DNA of 64,000 nt, taken from NCBI RefSeq assembly GCF_963678635.1, contig NC_087063.1:20776701-20840700 (forward strand), written 5' to 3'. The position numbers and the translations under genes were made by a program. The notes under the pieces were generated by a model. The model had not been told where the DNA came from, did no database searches, and worked only from the letters and a program-made list of their open reading frames with translations. The stretch comes from Symsagittifera roscoffensis. Lineage: Eukaryota > Xenacoelomorpha > Acoela > Convolutidae. This document shows positions 13,561 to 25,269 of the stretch, one piece after another. Positions within the stretch are counted from its first letter, which is position 1, and every line of letters begins with the position of its first letter.

Positions 13561-14255
13561 AATTTCAAGAATAACTACATTAGATATTCAAAGCTTAATT
13601 CAAAAATTTATATATAATCTGATAATAGACAAAATGGCATGATTGAAGTAGTTAAACTATCGCCAAATTAGCATCGCACATATTCTATCTTATAATTAAT
13701 GTACGTCACGCAACCTCGATATTATGAATATTGGCCCACACAAATGGAAAACAATGGAATACGATAATCCCTTCAGCGTTAAGGGACGAATAAGTGAATG
13801 TTAGGGTGTGACCAGTGGCGATATAATGATATAGTGAACTATTGTCGAAATCATTTTCCCAGAAACTAATCTGCTATGCAAATCTGCGTCATAGCCAAAT
13901 AAGATCAAACAAAAAAGTTTTTTTTTTGCCTCGAGGCATTTCAAATGCGGAAATCTCAGCGCAAGTTTCTAATTTTTAATTTTAAATATTCATTTTTTGG
14001 TCAAAATGAATATTTTAATCTCAAATTTTGAGAATTTACACCAAGTTTCAAGGTAAAAAAGGGTATTTACCTAGTATCATAAAGCTAGTTATTTCTAGAA
14101 AAAACCACTGGTTGAATTGAGACATTTCCGTGCAACAACAATAGTTAAGACTGCACTTATCACATCTGAGAATGAACTATATAGTAAATAATTAACGGAT
14201 ATTCAATGGCTAGTTTTGCTAGTGATAAATTAGTCAAGTTTTTGTTGTCATTTTC
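13561..14255. other. 3' flank of the phosphotransferase gene
   Basis: AT-rich sequence downstream of the stop codon of the minus-strand gene ending at 14256. It probably includes the 3' UTR and transcript end, but I could not single out a polyadenylation signal. Confidence 0.35.
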
Positions 14256-17200
14256 TCAGGCGTCGTTCTGGTTTTTCCGCACTTTCTGGCGACTGGCTGT
14301 TGTCCTCGCAGTGTTCGACGTCTGATTTGGTCTTCTACTAGCGGTTCCGTTACTGGAGCTTCGAGTCGAGTTCTGAGACGATTCGTTGGACGACGATGTT
14401 TTTGAAGTTTTCGCTTGCTTCGCTAATATGTGGCGAGGAACTGTCAATACAGGGAGTTCTAGGGCCGACGACAGTTGCAGCAACACTCGAATCACATACA
14501 CAAAATAGTCGACTGTACACCAAACCTACAATATAAGAAAAGATAACTGTGAATTGCAGATACATACATCATACTCCCTAGTTGAAAGTTCCTTGATGAT
14601 ATTATGATGACCCGACCGCCGTTTGAGATGCTTCAATTTTCTGAGGGCGAATTATTTTTTATTATTTACCTCAATTTCAAACACGAAAGGATGCCATCTA
14701 TGTCCAATAACACCTTATTTGAACACAACATAGCCTACAGACAGTTGGAAAAGAGTCAATTATATAAAGTAAAACAAAAAAAAGACAAGGATAGCCAGTT
14801 ACTGTGCAAATAGCACAGAATGTTCATTCCAAATACACGAAACAGTTTTTTCAAACTAGTGTCAACTTTTGTGCGCGGTCTTATAAAAAGATCTAAACGA
14901 AAAATTAGCAGAGCTTAAGCATATTCGACAGCCATAGGAAAATTAGAAAACCATTTTTGAAGACAAATGACTAAAAAAAAAACAAAAAAAAAGTTTTTTT
15001 AGTAGTTTTTTTTTATTTTTTAAACTCCAATAAGGCGCTTAAAAGCACAAAAAATCAACTTTACTTGAGAAAAACTACGTTTTTACGGCTCAAATTAAGC
15101 TATTGTAAGCTATTAAGCTCGAAATAAGACTTCAAATCAAAAATTTTGAACCTGTGTTTCTCGATACTGGGACAACTTTCTAAAACATTTTTAGAACTTG
15201 TTTTAAATTTCAAGGCTCTTTTCAGTAAAACTTTTTGATAGAAACTAACCTAATTTGAGAAAATTGAGTAAAAGGTAAGCTTTTTCATTCCACTGGAAAA
15301 ATTAAACCCACTTAAGAATCCATTTGTCATTCACCACTATGCTTAGAAAGGATGGATAGCTTTTCATACAGCTTCTGCCAATTGCAGTACCACAATTATT
15401 ATTATGATCATTAATCACGTTTGCTAACTTTAAATAAAATGGATTTGAATTGAACTTAGATATCATATTTCATACCGCATAAACTAAATTGAGTGCAAAC
15501 AATTTTACTACTTTTTCTTGAAAAATAAAAAATCAACACGATCTAAAATAAATCTCCTCACTACGTTCATTGACACAGATACAAGTGGAATAAGTCAGAT
15601 AAGTTAGATACAAATAGAATACTTTTGGAACTTGCTTTTGGTTCATAAGCTACAAAAATTTGGAGACATGGAAACTAATCTCTTCTCGATAGTTATGGTC
15701 AAAAACCTATTTCAGCGTTATAAAGGTAAATGCTAAGCATGCCAATCAAAAACTTAAAAAGTAGAAATTTAGAGGACCATGATAGCAGTAATTTGACTTA
15801 AGTGATATAAATATATATTGTGAACTCCCTGAAACTAACTATATCATGAACAAGACTGCTCGTATATCAGGGTCCTGAATATTCCGACTGCCATTTAATC
15901 CATATCGAAATTTTTGGAAAAAGAAAATATTGCAACCCTATAAATTTTTGATAATATCAAAGATCAAGGGTAAAAATTTGAGTCTAACGACATAAAAACG
16001 ACAGATTAGCTAGCCTCAATTCAATATGGAACAATTTTGTGGTGCGGGATAATTCGCGTTACGCTTTCAGGATGGATGAAATCTACAAAGGGCGCATAAA
16101 TTATTCCAGAGCATGGCCAAATTAGCAATTTTCAAACTCTCAAAACTTTGCAAAAAATGATTGGAAGTAAAATATCTTTTAGAATTTGATTTCAAGGAGT
16201 CGGTATCTTCAATGGGGCCAAATTTTTTTTGTCAAAAAACATTATTTCGGTCGCCGAAAACTGACTGAATAAAAAATACCACACCAGGCATAAATATTCC
16301 GTTTAATTCCGCATCTATTTCTATCACCGTCAAAAATCTCAGCACCGAAGCAAACAAGCAATAAAAGGGCGAAAACAGCTTTAAACGTATGACTTCAAAT
16401 AAAGCCTTGGAAACCATCATCAAGTTTTTGGATCGATTAATCTAAATCACGACTAATAGGCCTGTAGCATATAATATCACACTTGGCCCTCTATGAGATG
16501 GCCATTATGACCTTTCAGGAAGTCAAAAATTGAGAAAAAACCATACCTGGAAGGTAATTCCTTCCCACTCCGCGAAGTGGTAGGAACAAAAAGACAAGTG
16601 GGTGCTAGGTAAATTGGACAAAATGACCAGAGGCGGATCTAGAATTTTCTCAAAGTAAGGTTTTCAATAAAATGAAATCCTTTTTTATGGTCGAACAAAT
16701 TGATTTTTCGAGCGCTCCAAGAACACCAGAAAATTTTTGGGAAAAAAAACAGTCCATAAATACCATTTTTAGGCACTTTTTGGAAAACGTTGGTAGGGCG
16801 CAAATGGATGTCATAAAATTATACTAAAGGGTGACCCTTTGGTCGTATCACTAAGGAGAGGCGTCCTCCCCTCTTCTCTAAATCCGCCCCTGGATATGAC
16901 ATTAAGCCGAACAGTGAGCAATAAAACATGTAAACTAAGTTTACCGAATTTAAATGGTTTGGTTTATCTTTCAGAAATACAATAGAATGATTGTGGGTAG
17001 CGTCGTGTTAAAGTCTCATGAAAAACCGCTGTGGTCTTACTAGCTGTCGTTTTATTTGCCGCAACCCGACTAGGAGGACTTACGACGGCTGCCATGAGGA
17101 CATAGTGTTCTGGGAATACGTAGTTGAGGTACTGGTTCAGACACACTATCCCCGGACCCCACATGGTTAAGTCCCAGAACCACAGCTCACTCCTGCACAT

Positions 17201-20200
17201 ATGCGCTACCTGCATTGAAAATGATAATGTTCACACACTACAAAGTGTATCTCTAGAAGATTAACGCAAGAAAGGACTTCGCATATCGGCACTGGATTAG
17301 TGGCCTCGTTGTAAAAACTTTCTTCCTCGGTGGGGATTGAACATCTGACCTTAGGACTCCTAGTCTATTCACGTCACGCAATACTCAAAGTGGCATTATA
17401 ACAGTCTAGTAAACATTCACCCGAGTAAAACAGAATTATCTAGGATAATAATTCTGTTTCACGTCAAGTTTTCTGTAATATACTTTGGTAACACTCTACG
17501 ATTACGTAGTGTTAAATAATCAACTTGAAGCAAATAGCGACAAAATGTCTCTTTTTAAACGATGATTATATTTTACAAAAAAAACGAATCCAGATAAACC
17601 AGATTAACGATTTGAAGCCTAATTCGATTTTCTTATCGCAGTTAAGATAAACTAGCATGTAACGTACCTACGTTGCCTCGAATTATTAAGAAGCCAAAAG
17701 AAAACCACACATACTGGAAATAAGATATGCATCCTTTAAGTGTACTCTGACAGCATCCGATTACAGGGTTGGTGATTTCAAATTTTGTAAAATGTTTTTT
17801 TTTTCAAGTTTTTTTTTAATTCAAACGTTGAAAAACCATAAAGTTTTTACATCTTAGTTCATTTTAAAATGACATGAAAATACACTACATCTCAAACACT
17901 AAAAAATTTGAGCCAGCGCATTTAGACCCAAGATTTGTAACTCCTGAGAGTACTCTCACACTACCCAACTACAGCGTTGGGAATTTCAAATTTTGTGAAA
18001 CTTCAAATTTAAGTTTTCTAATTTTTTGTTGAAAAACCATAAAAAAGGTCATATTTCAAAAACCACAAAAATTTGAGCAGTCAAGTTCGGAGGCAAGATT
18101 CGCAACCCGGTATTTGACTGCGACAGAAGTAGTAATTTCAAATTTTGAAAAAAAAAATAAATATAAGTTTTCTGAAAACTTTTTTGAAAAAATCACAAAA
18201 AAAGTCATATCTCAAAAATTACAAGGACTTGAGCATTCATATTTCGAGACAAAATCGCAACTTCTGCGACTACCCTGACAGAGCCTCACTGTGGAGATAG
18301 GAATTTCAAATTTTTATAAATTTTTTATATCTAAGTTCTTTAAACAACTTTAAAAATGACATAAAAAAACGCCACATCTCCTAAACTAAGAGCGTTTGAG
18401 CAGTCGCAATTTGACGAAAGATTTGCAACTTGGAGCTCCTGAGAGTACACTCACAGTACCCAACTATAAGGTTGGGAGTTTCAAGTCTTTTGAATTTTTA
18501 AAATCTCAAGTTAAGCTTTCTGAAAAAATCATAAAAAACGCCTTATCTCGAAAACCAGAAGGATTTGAGCAGTCATACTTGAACGCCAGATTTGCAACCT
18601 TTTTGGGGGCAAGAATTGCAGCCCTTGAGAGTACTCTGACAGCACCCAGTTTCAGGGTTGAGAATTTTAAATTTTGTGAATTACTTTGTAGTTTGTGTTT
18701 TCTGAAAAAATTTGAAAAACCACATAAATTGTCGTATCTCGTACACTAAAAGGATTTGGGCATTCATAATTGGAGGTCAAATTCGCAACCCCTGGAGAAC
18801 CCTGATATTATTCCATTATTATGCTGCTTAATTTAAACTCGATTCAACAAATACTGAATTCAACTGGAAAATCGAAGAAAATTCTTAAGCATTGCAATAT
18901 ACGATATAGCTTAAACGTGAAAATCGTTCGTTAAACATGCAAAAACAATGCATTGAAGAAGCTTAAACGTGGCGAAATAGTGAAGCCCGCATTTAAACAT
19001 ATATTAGATCGATAATCATTGAAATAAACTTATGTGGTGTGACTATGACTCACAATGAGGATGGTGGTTATTTTGGAGAAGTAGAGTCCAAATAGAGAGT
19101 AGAACAGGAGAGTGTACTCCTCGGCCACATTGGGCTGCTGTGACTTGTGCTGGATGAGCCACATGAACACAAACGCACAAAAGATACTCTTCACCGGGCT
19201 CAACACACTAGAATCCTTAACACAACACAGCACCAATAAGTAAACTGCTCTTGTTATAAGACGAACATAGCGATCAGACAAGTGGGAAAAGTTGTTATCA
19301 AGTCTGCCGGTGACTTACAGCTACAGTAGAACCTGCTCGGCCAGATCCTCCCTGGATGAGAATATGGTGTAGTCTGGTTAGAATGGCCGGCAAACATAAC
19401 GCAGACACAACTACAATGAACAAAATCCTCATCTGTCCAACTACCATCACCTGAAATACCCTTCAAAAATATAATAACTCAGTCATTCGCAACTAGAATA
19501 TTCCCTGCAATCCCTTTCGCAGGTTATTCTCCACAAAAATTACCTCTTGATCCCAAAAAGTTGAGCCAGCAAATGAAGTGAAGACCAAGTGGATCATTAT
19601 CGACAACTGAGCTTCCGTTATATCTATGCTGAAACAATGGACAATTCTTCATGTAATTAAACAGCCTCATTAGAGAATGCATAGCGTACAATCATACAAG
19701 ATGAACACCTGCACAACCCCCCCCCCCCCACATAAAAAGTTTATGGGATACACATTTATTTAGAAATACTATTAATTAATTCAACTAGCGTGTGACTCGC
19801 ACCTATGATGGTTTAAACAGGTTTTCGAACGTGGGAATTGCTTCCTGCAATAATTTTGAAACACAAAAGAAATTTAAAACGCCTCCAAAAAGGGAGCAAA
19901 ATCTATGCAGACAAATCGAGCGAGACAATTGAAACAGATGCACATGTCCAATTATAACCATAAACTGAACTCACTATCCGAAGTGTAGCACTCCAGTGCA
20001 GTAAGTGAGCCAGTGGGCGAGATAGAAAGTGAAGCAGGTGTTGCAGAAGGAAAACATGTTCACGGCCGGGTGCAGACCAAGTCTTAGACTGATGTTGTAC
20101 ACTATCGACACAATCACTGAAGAAAAAACGGACTTAGTGGCTGCAACCTATGTCATATCGATAGATACATATCTCATAGCATTCCCAAGGCGATAACAGA

Positions 20201-21767
20201 TGTTGAAATCGAAACGTTTCAGACTCCTGTGAAGAGCAAATAACTGTTCAAAGCAGAGGTAAAAAAGGTAGGGAAAATTTTTTCATAGACTGGGAGCTAT
20301 CACACAGCGATGCTTCGCGCAACCACATAAAAATTACGATTGAAAGCTGGCAGACAGAAAGTAAGACGTAAGCAACCAAGTCAAAAAACGTTTGTAAACT
20401 TTCGAATAAATCTACACAAATTCCAAATTCTTGGCTCGAAGCTGCAGCATTCAAAGAAAACACGTTTAGCAATACAATCGCTAGCGTTTAATAAGTATCA
20501 AAAAGCATTTATCAAGCGGCAACTTAGCCGACGAAAATTGGGTAAACGCCTGTTGCGCCGAAAAAAAATGTTGTCATAAAAACCTTGATCCAAACAAATT
20601 TGTTTACCATTTGTTTATTCATTTAAATTTGTTATATTCTAATATTGCCATTTTTAACAAAATTTTGTTCATGTATTTGAAATTCATTTTGGGTGATTGA
20701 AGTCTTTTACAACTACTACTATTGAATTCTAATATTTTAAGAATTTACGTCCCCCCACCTCTCCGAAAACACAAAAATAAGCAAGGCTACTTTTTTCTTC
20801 TCAAAAAACGCAAAATTAGGTCACTAAGCCGATACCAGATAAAATGAAACCATAGAGGCCAAATAAAGGTTTCGAGCAATAAAACAGTTAGGGGTTATTA
20901 TATTGAGAATACAGAAACAAACCAATTTGTTAACCCGACAAAAGTCTCTTCCGATTTGATAACGCTAATCGCAAACGAATTAAACAGTTGATTGCATTTT
21001 AGGGGTTATGTTTGGTATGATTTACTCTAGATCAATTATCAGAAAGGTGAGCTCCCTGGGAAGATAAAAACCCAAGTTATCAAATTTCAAACCTGTATTG
21101 ACAGCGTCACAACCATGATCAAAAAGTTCCCCCATTGGTGAAGACATTCCAATTTTGCGGGCCTGCTTTCCATCTAATGCGTCTAATGTTTGATAGATAA
21201 AGAAACAGCAGGTAAATAGAATCAAAGCCCATGCAGGTGGCTGAAATTATTAATGCGGCAATCGTTTGTTTTCAAAAGTTTACTATCATTATTACATAAT
21301 CAAGCTTCACTACTCACCTCTTCTTTGAATGTTGGACACAAGATGGCCAAGGGTAAAAACGCAATAAAGTTAGCCGTGAGTCCAAGAAGAGTAAGAATAT
21401 TTGGAGCCATCCATGATGGAACATGGTCAATTAATGATACCCAGAACTTCTAAAGACAATTAAAAATTCCTGTAAAAAAGACAAGTAACTCTTGTTTTCT
21501 TTTTTTAGTTGTATCATTTAGAAAAAATTGTCTCTTTATATTGATCGTGGATCATTTTGTCTATGGTGTTGAAAACTTTTATCCTGATGATGCACAAAAT
21601 CTGCGGAAACGTTTGAATTAACAGTTTAAAATTCTTATCTGTTTTCTTACCTGAAATACAGGCTCAACAAGAGACGATCCTTCGGCCTTATATTTGTGTC
21701 TTCTTATATTATCTATCTGTTTTTGATTCAGGAACTCTTTGTCCCATAAGAACAGAAAAGAGCCCAT
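14256..21767 (-). CDS. Choline/ethanolamine phosphotransferase (CEPT1/CHPT1 family), nine exons
   Basis: This enzyme class transfers phosphocholine or phosphoethanolamine from the CDP-alcohol to diacylglycerol, the last step of the Kennedy pathway, in ER/Golgi membranes. On the minus strand I read exons 21767-21651, 21449-21318, 21240-21093, 20116-19975, 19628-19544, 19450-19319, 19215-19054, 17209-17084 and 14525-14256. All junctions are GT-AG and phases agree, giving 437 aa (human CEPT1 has 416). The CDP-alcohol phosphotransferase signature D-G-x2-A-R-x8-G-x3-D-x3-D is complete at residues 106-128 ([16 protein letters not shown]). Conserved blocks include [31 protein letters not shown] and [10 protein letters not shown]. 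Hydrophobic stretches fit a multi-pass membrane protein. The last ~60 residues are a Ser/Thr/Asn-rich basic tail. An acceptor-like TTTCAG lies just before the first Met, so an upstream exon may exist. Choline versus ethanolamine preference is not decidable here. Confidence 0.93.
14526..17083 (-). other. Intron 8 of the phosphotransferase gene
   Basis: A 2.56-kb AT-rich intron between exon 8 (ends 17084) and exon 9 (starts 14525). Besides the MITE at 16628-16892 I see no feature: short open frames at 14604-14813 and 16232-16423 look random. Confidence 0.7.
16628..16892. mobile_element. hAT-like MITE, 265 bp, inside intron 8
   Basis: The ends CAGAGGCGGATCTAGAA and, reversed, CAGGGGCGGATTTAGAGAA are near-perfect terminal inverted repeats of the kind typical of hAT elements. 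The flanks AAAATGAC (16620-16627) and GATATGAC (16893-16900) match at six of eight bases, as expected of an aged 8-bp hAT target duplication. The interior has no transposase and is too short to code for one. Confidence 0.75.
17265..17410 (-). mobile_element. Possible tRNA-derived SINE remnant
   Basis: On the minus strand, GATGTTCAATCCCCACC fits a pol III B box (GWTCRANNC), preceded by a tRNA-like stretch GACTAGGAGTCCTAAGGTC. The A box is not convincing, so this is a weak call. Confidence 0.3.
17735..18830. repeat. Degenerate tandem array in intron 7, ~165-200-bp unit
   Basis: About six copies of a module: GAGAGTACTCTCACA-like, then CCCAACTACAGCGTTGGGAA, TTTCAAATTTTGTGAA, an AAAAACCATAAA run, and ATTTGAGCAGTC..AAGATTTGCAACC. 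Copies start near 17742, 17944, 18107, 18270, 18434 and 18623. Divergence is high (roughly 25-35%), so the array is old. Confidence 0.75.
19629..19974 (-). other. Intron 4 of the phosphotransferase gene
   Basis: A 346-bp intron between matched GT and AG sites, with a C-homopolymer near 19718-19730. Nothing else is visible. Confidence 0.7.
20117..21092 (-). other. Intron 3 of the phosphotransferase gene
   Basis: A 976-bp intron. A plus-strand frame at 20340-20579 would encode about 79 very Lys/Arg-rich residues but lacks an ATG start, so I do not call it a gene. Confidence 0.7.
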
Positions 21768-21945
21768 ATCAAATAAACCTGAAACAAACTTTGGTAGAAC
21801 TTGCTAATTAGATGAGCTTGTGCGTCAAAACACTTGATTATCTATCAGTTTCAGATTCAGTAACTCTTTGACCCATAACAACAGAAAGGAGCCCATATCA
21901 AATAAACCTGAAACAAACTTTGATATAACTTGCTAATTAGTTCGG
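21700..21945 (-). repeat. Tandem duplication of the first recognised coding exon
   Basis: The segment about 21700-21817, which holds most of the first recognised coding exon and its upstream intron-like end, recurs at about 21834-21945. Both copies have the acceptor-like TTTGTTTCAG, then GTTTATTTGATATGGGCTC. The upstream copy still reads MGSFLLLWVKEL in frame from its own ATG but has no counterpart of the downstream RRHKYKAEG block. It looks like a decayed or alternative first-exon copy. Confidence 0.7.
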
Positions 21946-22136
21946 TTCAGTTCATATAGAACTGAACTGTTATTCCAATTTATACAAAGCTTTTGTATAC
22001 ATTTAATGATTCACCGTTTGGTCAGACCCAGTTCAGTTCAGTTCAGTTCATATAGAACTAAACTGTTATTCCAATTTATTCAAAGCTTTTGTATAATTTA
22101 ATGATACAACAATTGTATAAGTTTAATGATACACCA
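21945..22136. repeat. Tandem pair containing a short palindrome
   Basis: Two copies (about 21945-22010 and 22041-22106) of a segment starting with GTTCAGTTCATATAGAACT and ending with CAAAGCTTTTGTATA. The start of each is a near-perfect palindrome (GTTCAGTTC facing GAACTGAAC). The second copy has two extra GTTCA units in front. Confidence 0.7.
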
Positions 22137-22433
22137 TTATGATAAATCATATTTTGAAACACCATTAGGTAAGACCCTAAATATTACTTTGCCGACGGCC
22201 AATTACAGAATTGATCATCGCACTAAAGAAATAATTTTTATTCCGTTTTCATTTATGGATTCATTTTATCTCATCTTTTTGAGTTTTTATTTACATGCTA
22301 AACCTTAATTTCAGAAGTCCCTTCATCACATTATCCAGTCAAAATCCTAGGAATTTTCTAGATATGGAAGAGTAAAGTATAATATTGGAGAGTCAGATGG
22401 TTGGGGATTAAGCCAATCTGATTGAGAGAACTA

Positions 22434-22647
22434 CACTAGTGGACAAAATTAAGCGCAAATTCATGACTCTACTCTGTAAAATTTCTGTTTTCAATGTACA
22501 TTTTGGTCATTATTTCCTTCGAAATTCAGTAAAAAAATTTTTTGACCGAGAGCAAATGATCAGTGCTACCATCTGTGAAAGTATCAATATTTGGATTCGA
22601 TAACTTGCAAAGGTTATCTGGCTCTGAAAATGCCAGTTTTCCTCATC
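22434..22647 (+). repeat. Left terminal inverted repeat of the outer DNA transposon
   Basis: Pairs with 49596-49806. Shared blocks in order are GACAAA, TTAAGCGCAA, ACTCTGT, TTTTCAATG, TTTCCTTCGAAAT, TTGACCGAGA, CAAATGATCAG, TACCATCTGT and GTTTTCCTCATC. Confidence 0.75.
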
Positions 22648-22704
22648 TGCATTCAGCTTTGTACTTCGCGTAAGTAACAAACGTCTGAGTTTAGTTTAAA
22701 AAAA

Positions 22705-22745
22705 CTCACATTGATTGCTTTCATTTTCTCACATTGATTGCTTTC
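22705..22745 (+). repeat. 18-bp direct duplication at the LINE 5' junction
   Basis: CTCACATTGATTGCTTTC occurs at 22705-22722 and again at 22728-22745, exactly where homology to the reverse transcriptase begins. Such short duplications are common at truncated LINE 5' ends. Confidence 0.7.
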
Positions 22746-24203
22746 GACGGTATAACGGCAGAAGCCTTAAAAACATCTTTTGGGGTTACGTTTTATCTCT
22801 TACTAGCACTTTTCCAGACGTGTTTCAAGTTTTCAGTCCTACCCGAGAGTTGGAAGACAGCGTTGGTGAAACCTCTTTACAAGCAAAAAGGAGAAAAAAG
22901 GGATCCAAACAACTATCGTGGTATCAGTCTATTACCTGCTCTATATAAGATCTTTATTGGGATTCTTTACACACGATTAATTGGCTGGATTGAAGAAAAT
23001 TCTATATTACCAGAAACGCAGTTTGGGTTTAGAAAAGGTAGATCGACAGTTTCAGCTGTTAACGACCTCAAAAACAGTATACAAGACGATTTAGTCAATC
23101 ACGGAAAGTGCTATGCTTGTTTTGTTGACTATCAGAAAGCATTCGACTCGGTGGACCGCAACCTTCTCATCGCAAAGTTACAAAAACTGGGTCTCCGGGG
23201 ACGTATTTTAGGCATCTTACACGCAATATGCCAGAATAATTTGTTACAGGTAGTTGACGGAAGTTTTGTGTCAGGAAAAATTGTTCAAAACGTCGGCGTA
23301 GCTCAAGGGGACAAGCTATCTCCATTACTTTTCTCTCTTTTCATTGCTGACTTATCCAAAATTTTGCAAGAAACTGGTTGCCATGTGGTGTTTTACGCCG
23401 ACGATCTTGTTTTTTCTCACCGCAATCTGAAAAACGTAAAGGAAGCCCTGGATAGACTTGCCAATTACTGCCATACCAACAAGCTCACTGTCAATATTGA
23501 CAAGACGAAAGCCTTGAAGTTCAGGAAAGGAGGCAAAATCATGCCAGAGGACGCCCTGTTCTATAGAGGAATTGCTATAGAGTACACGAATACCTTCTGC
23601 TACCTGGGAGTCAACCTAACACCAAAACTAGCCTGCACAGAACACCTCAATGTGTTGATAAACAAAACTAAATCAACCGTGTTTGGACTCCAACAGAAAG
23701 TAAACCTTCAGAAAGTGTGCTTTAACTCGGCCCAGAGACTTCTGGAGCAATTTGTTCTCCCAGCAGGAACATATAGCCTGAATACATTCCTACAGATCGA
23801 CACAGATAAGTTGGACGACCATTATAACAGAATTTGTGGAATTTTCTGGAAGAAATGGGCTGGAATCTCTGTTTTCAGCTCCACGAGACTCCTTCTTGAG
23901 AACCTATACTACAACGATTACCTTGGCCTGAGGCAGGCAAACACGCGACATAGACGTATCTTTGCGCTATACTACACCTCGGGATGTCATAATATTATAT
24001 GCACTAAAATTGGCTGTTATAAACGCGAAATACATGATATTGTACAGGAAAAAGGGTTTACAGCGTATATGGACTGTGTCTGCCGACTTTGTAAGCTCCA
24101 GATCGTTGATGAGGATCACATACGACACTGCATCTCCTTTCCAGAAAGCCAGGATCTACCTGGAAGACTCATCAATATCAGGTTGCCGCCCAAGCAACTG
24201 TGA
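22734..24203 (+). CDS. LINE (non-LTR) reverse transcriptase, 5'-truncated
   Basis: A single open frame of 489 codons whose first residues (FDGITAEALK) already match the start of a LINE RT domain, so the usual upstream endonuclease is missing. The frame begins at TTG, not ATG, as expected for a truncated copy. Visible RT landmarks are PESWKTALVKPLYK, the NNYRGISLLP block, QFGFRKGRST, the first catalytic aspartate in FVDYQKAFDSVD (about residue 130), AQGDKLSPLLF, and the catalytic YADD in FYADDLVF (about residue 221). Near the C-terminus a C-x2-C-x8-H-x3-C knuckle (CRLC...HIRHC, about 450-466) follows, as in many LINEs. The frame is intact over the RT, so this insertion is not very old. The clade (I/Jockey/CR1-like) is not resolved. 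Confidence 0.88.
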   Translation: MIAFDGITAEALKTSFGVTFYLLLALFQTCFKFSVLPESWKTALVKPLYKQKGEKRDPNNYRGISLLPALYKIFIGILYTRLIGWIEENSILPETQFGFRKGRSTVSAVNDLKNSIQDDLVNHGKCYACFVDYQKAFDSVDRNLLIAKLQKLGLRGRILGILHAICQNNLLQVVDGSFVSGKIVQNVGVAQGDKLSPLLFSLFIADLSKILQETGCHVVFYADDLVFSHRNLKNVKEALDRLANYCHTNKLTVNIDKTKALKFRKGGKIMPEDALFYRGIAIEYTNTFCYLGVNLTPKLACTEHLNVLINKTKSTVFGLQQKVNLQKVCFNSAQRLLEQFVLPAGTYSLNTFLQIDTDKLDDHYNRICGIFWKKWAGISVFSSTRLLLENLYYNDYLGLRQANTRHRRIFALYYTSGCHNIICTKIGCYKREIHDIVQEKGFTAYMDCVCRLCKLQIVDEDHIRHCISFPESQDLPGRLINIRLPPKQL

Positions 24204-24383
24204 CATCGTGCTTCTACGTGCCAAGACTCTTGACTTGACTCACTCTTAACACATTCCATGAGCACTTTAATTATATTTTTCATATTTGTCTTTGTAAGAC
24301 GTACAATTTACCAATTTACCATTTACCATTTTCTCGCTGAGAATGTTTCACGTTTCTTTTTTACAGATTTTTTTTCTCCAAAA
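24204..24383 (+). other. Remaining 3' flank of the LINE
   Basis: About 180 bp of T-rich sequence after the stop, ending CTCCAAAA where the LTR begins. It likely represents part of the LINE 3' UTR cut by the LTR element insertion. Confidence 0.45.
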
Positions 24384-25269
24384 TGTAACATTCGCCCAAA
24401 TACTACACAGCGACTGAGCGTAGAAAAAGTACCTATTAACGACTGGCAGGCATCAGTTACCTTAATCCTACTCGTTTTTCACCGTCTCGACCTTGCCAGT
24501 TGATTTTCTGGTCTATTTAGGGCTAAGTAAAAAGTTACTATTTTTAGGCCATCAGTCAAACGACTTTTGATCAGCTTTCGTTTACATGCGAACACAACCA
24601 CATAGCTGAGTCTCGGATCCTCAGACTACGTGATTGCCATTAAAAACACGGCTCGAACAACCTATTTTAATATGTTTTTGTGTGACAGTTCTATATTAAA
24701 TCCATTGGAGATGGATTGACCCTTTCCTCTTTCTAGCTACTCATATTCTAAAATATCAAATTATACCGGTGTTAATTCAGACTTCTACGACATCCAAGTA
24801 GCTACAAAGTTAGTTTTATATAGTCCCTTCACATGAAACAGTCTCTGGGGGACCAAGCCTCCGCTCCCGTAATCTTCCTGAGATAACGTTCTTATCTCTT
24901 CCAATTTGTGGCACGGGAGGGTTCTGTGGAATATTCCTTCCCCACTGAAGCTTCCTTCTCCACTAATTTCCGCTGCTAAGAGTCTTATCGTGTGTCGTTG
25001 CCACGATAAGAGGCTTCGTATTTTTCGTCTCTTGTGCGACCGTTTTCCACAATATTTGTCGTTGTTCTGTTTTTTCGTCGTTTTTCGTCAAAATGGCCGT
25101 CTTTTTTGTATTTCTGAGAAATATCCACAATTTAATCGAAGTTTTAAAAATAAAAATTCTAGAATATTCCTACCCTCCTTCGCAATACTTTTTCGTTCCT
25201 AAGGCCTTCATTCGTTTTTTTTTTCGCGTCGCCGGAAGGTTGCGCTGTGCCATTTGGCAGAATGGCACA
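24384..25269 (-). repeat. 3' LTR of the giant element (886 bp)
   Basis: Starts TGTAACATTCGCC and ends GGCAGAATGGCACA on the plus strand, matching 48672-49556 along its whole length. A 9-bp perfect stem (CTTATCGTG 24984-24992 with CACGATAAG 25002-25010) is present in both LTRs. Confidence 0.95.

Larger units (their letters stand above)
17210..19053 (-). other. Intron 7 of the phosphotransferase gene
   Basis: A 1.84-kb intron containing a possible tRNA-derived SINE remnant (about 17265-17410) and the degenerate tandem array at 17735-18830. The 117-codon plus-strand frame at 18396-18749 runs through that array and is not a credible gene. Confidence 0.7.

Noticed and set aside
20340-20579. 79-codon Lys/Arg-rich frame on the plus strand
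   Set aside because: No ATG start, lies in an intron of the minus-strand gene, and matches no family I know; probably chance.
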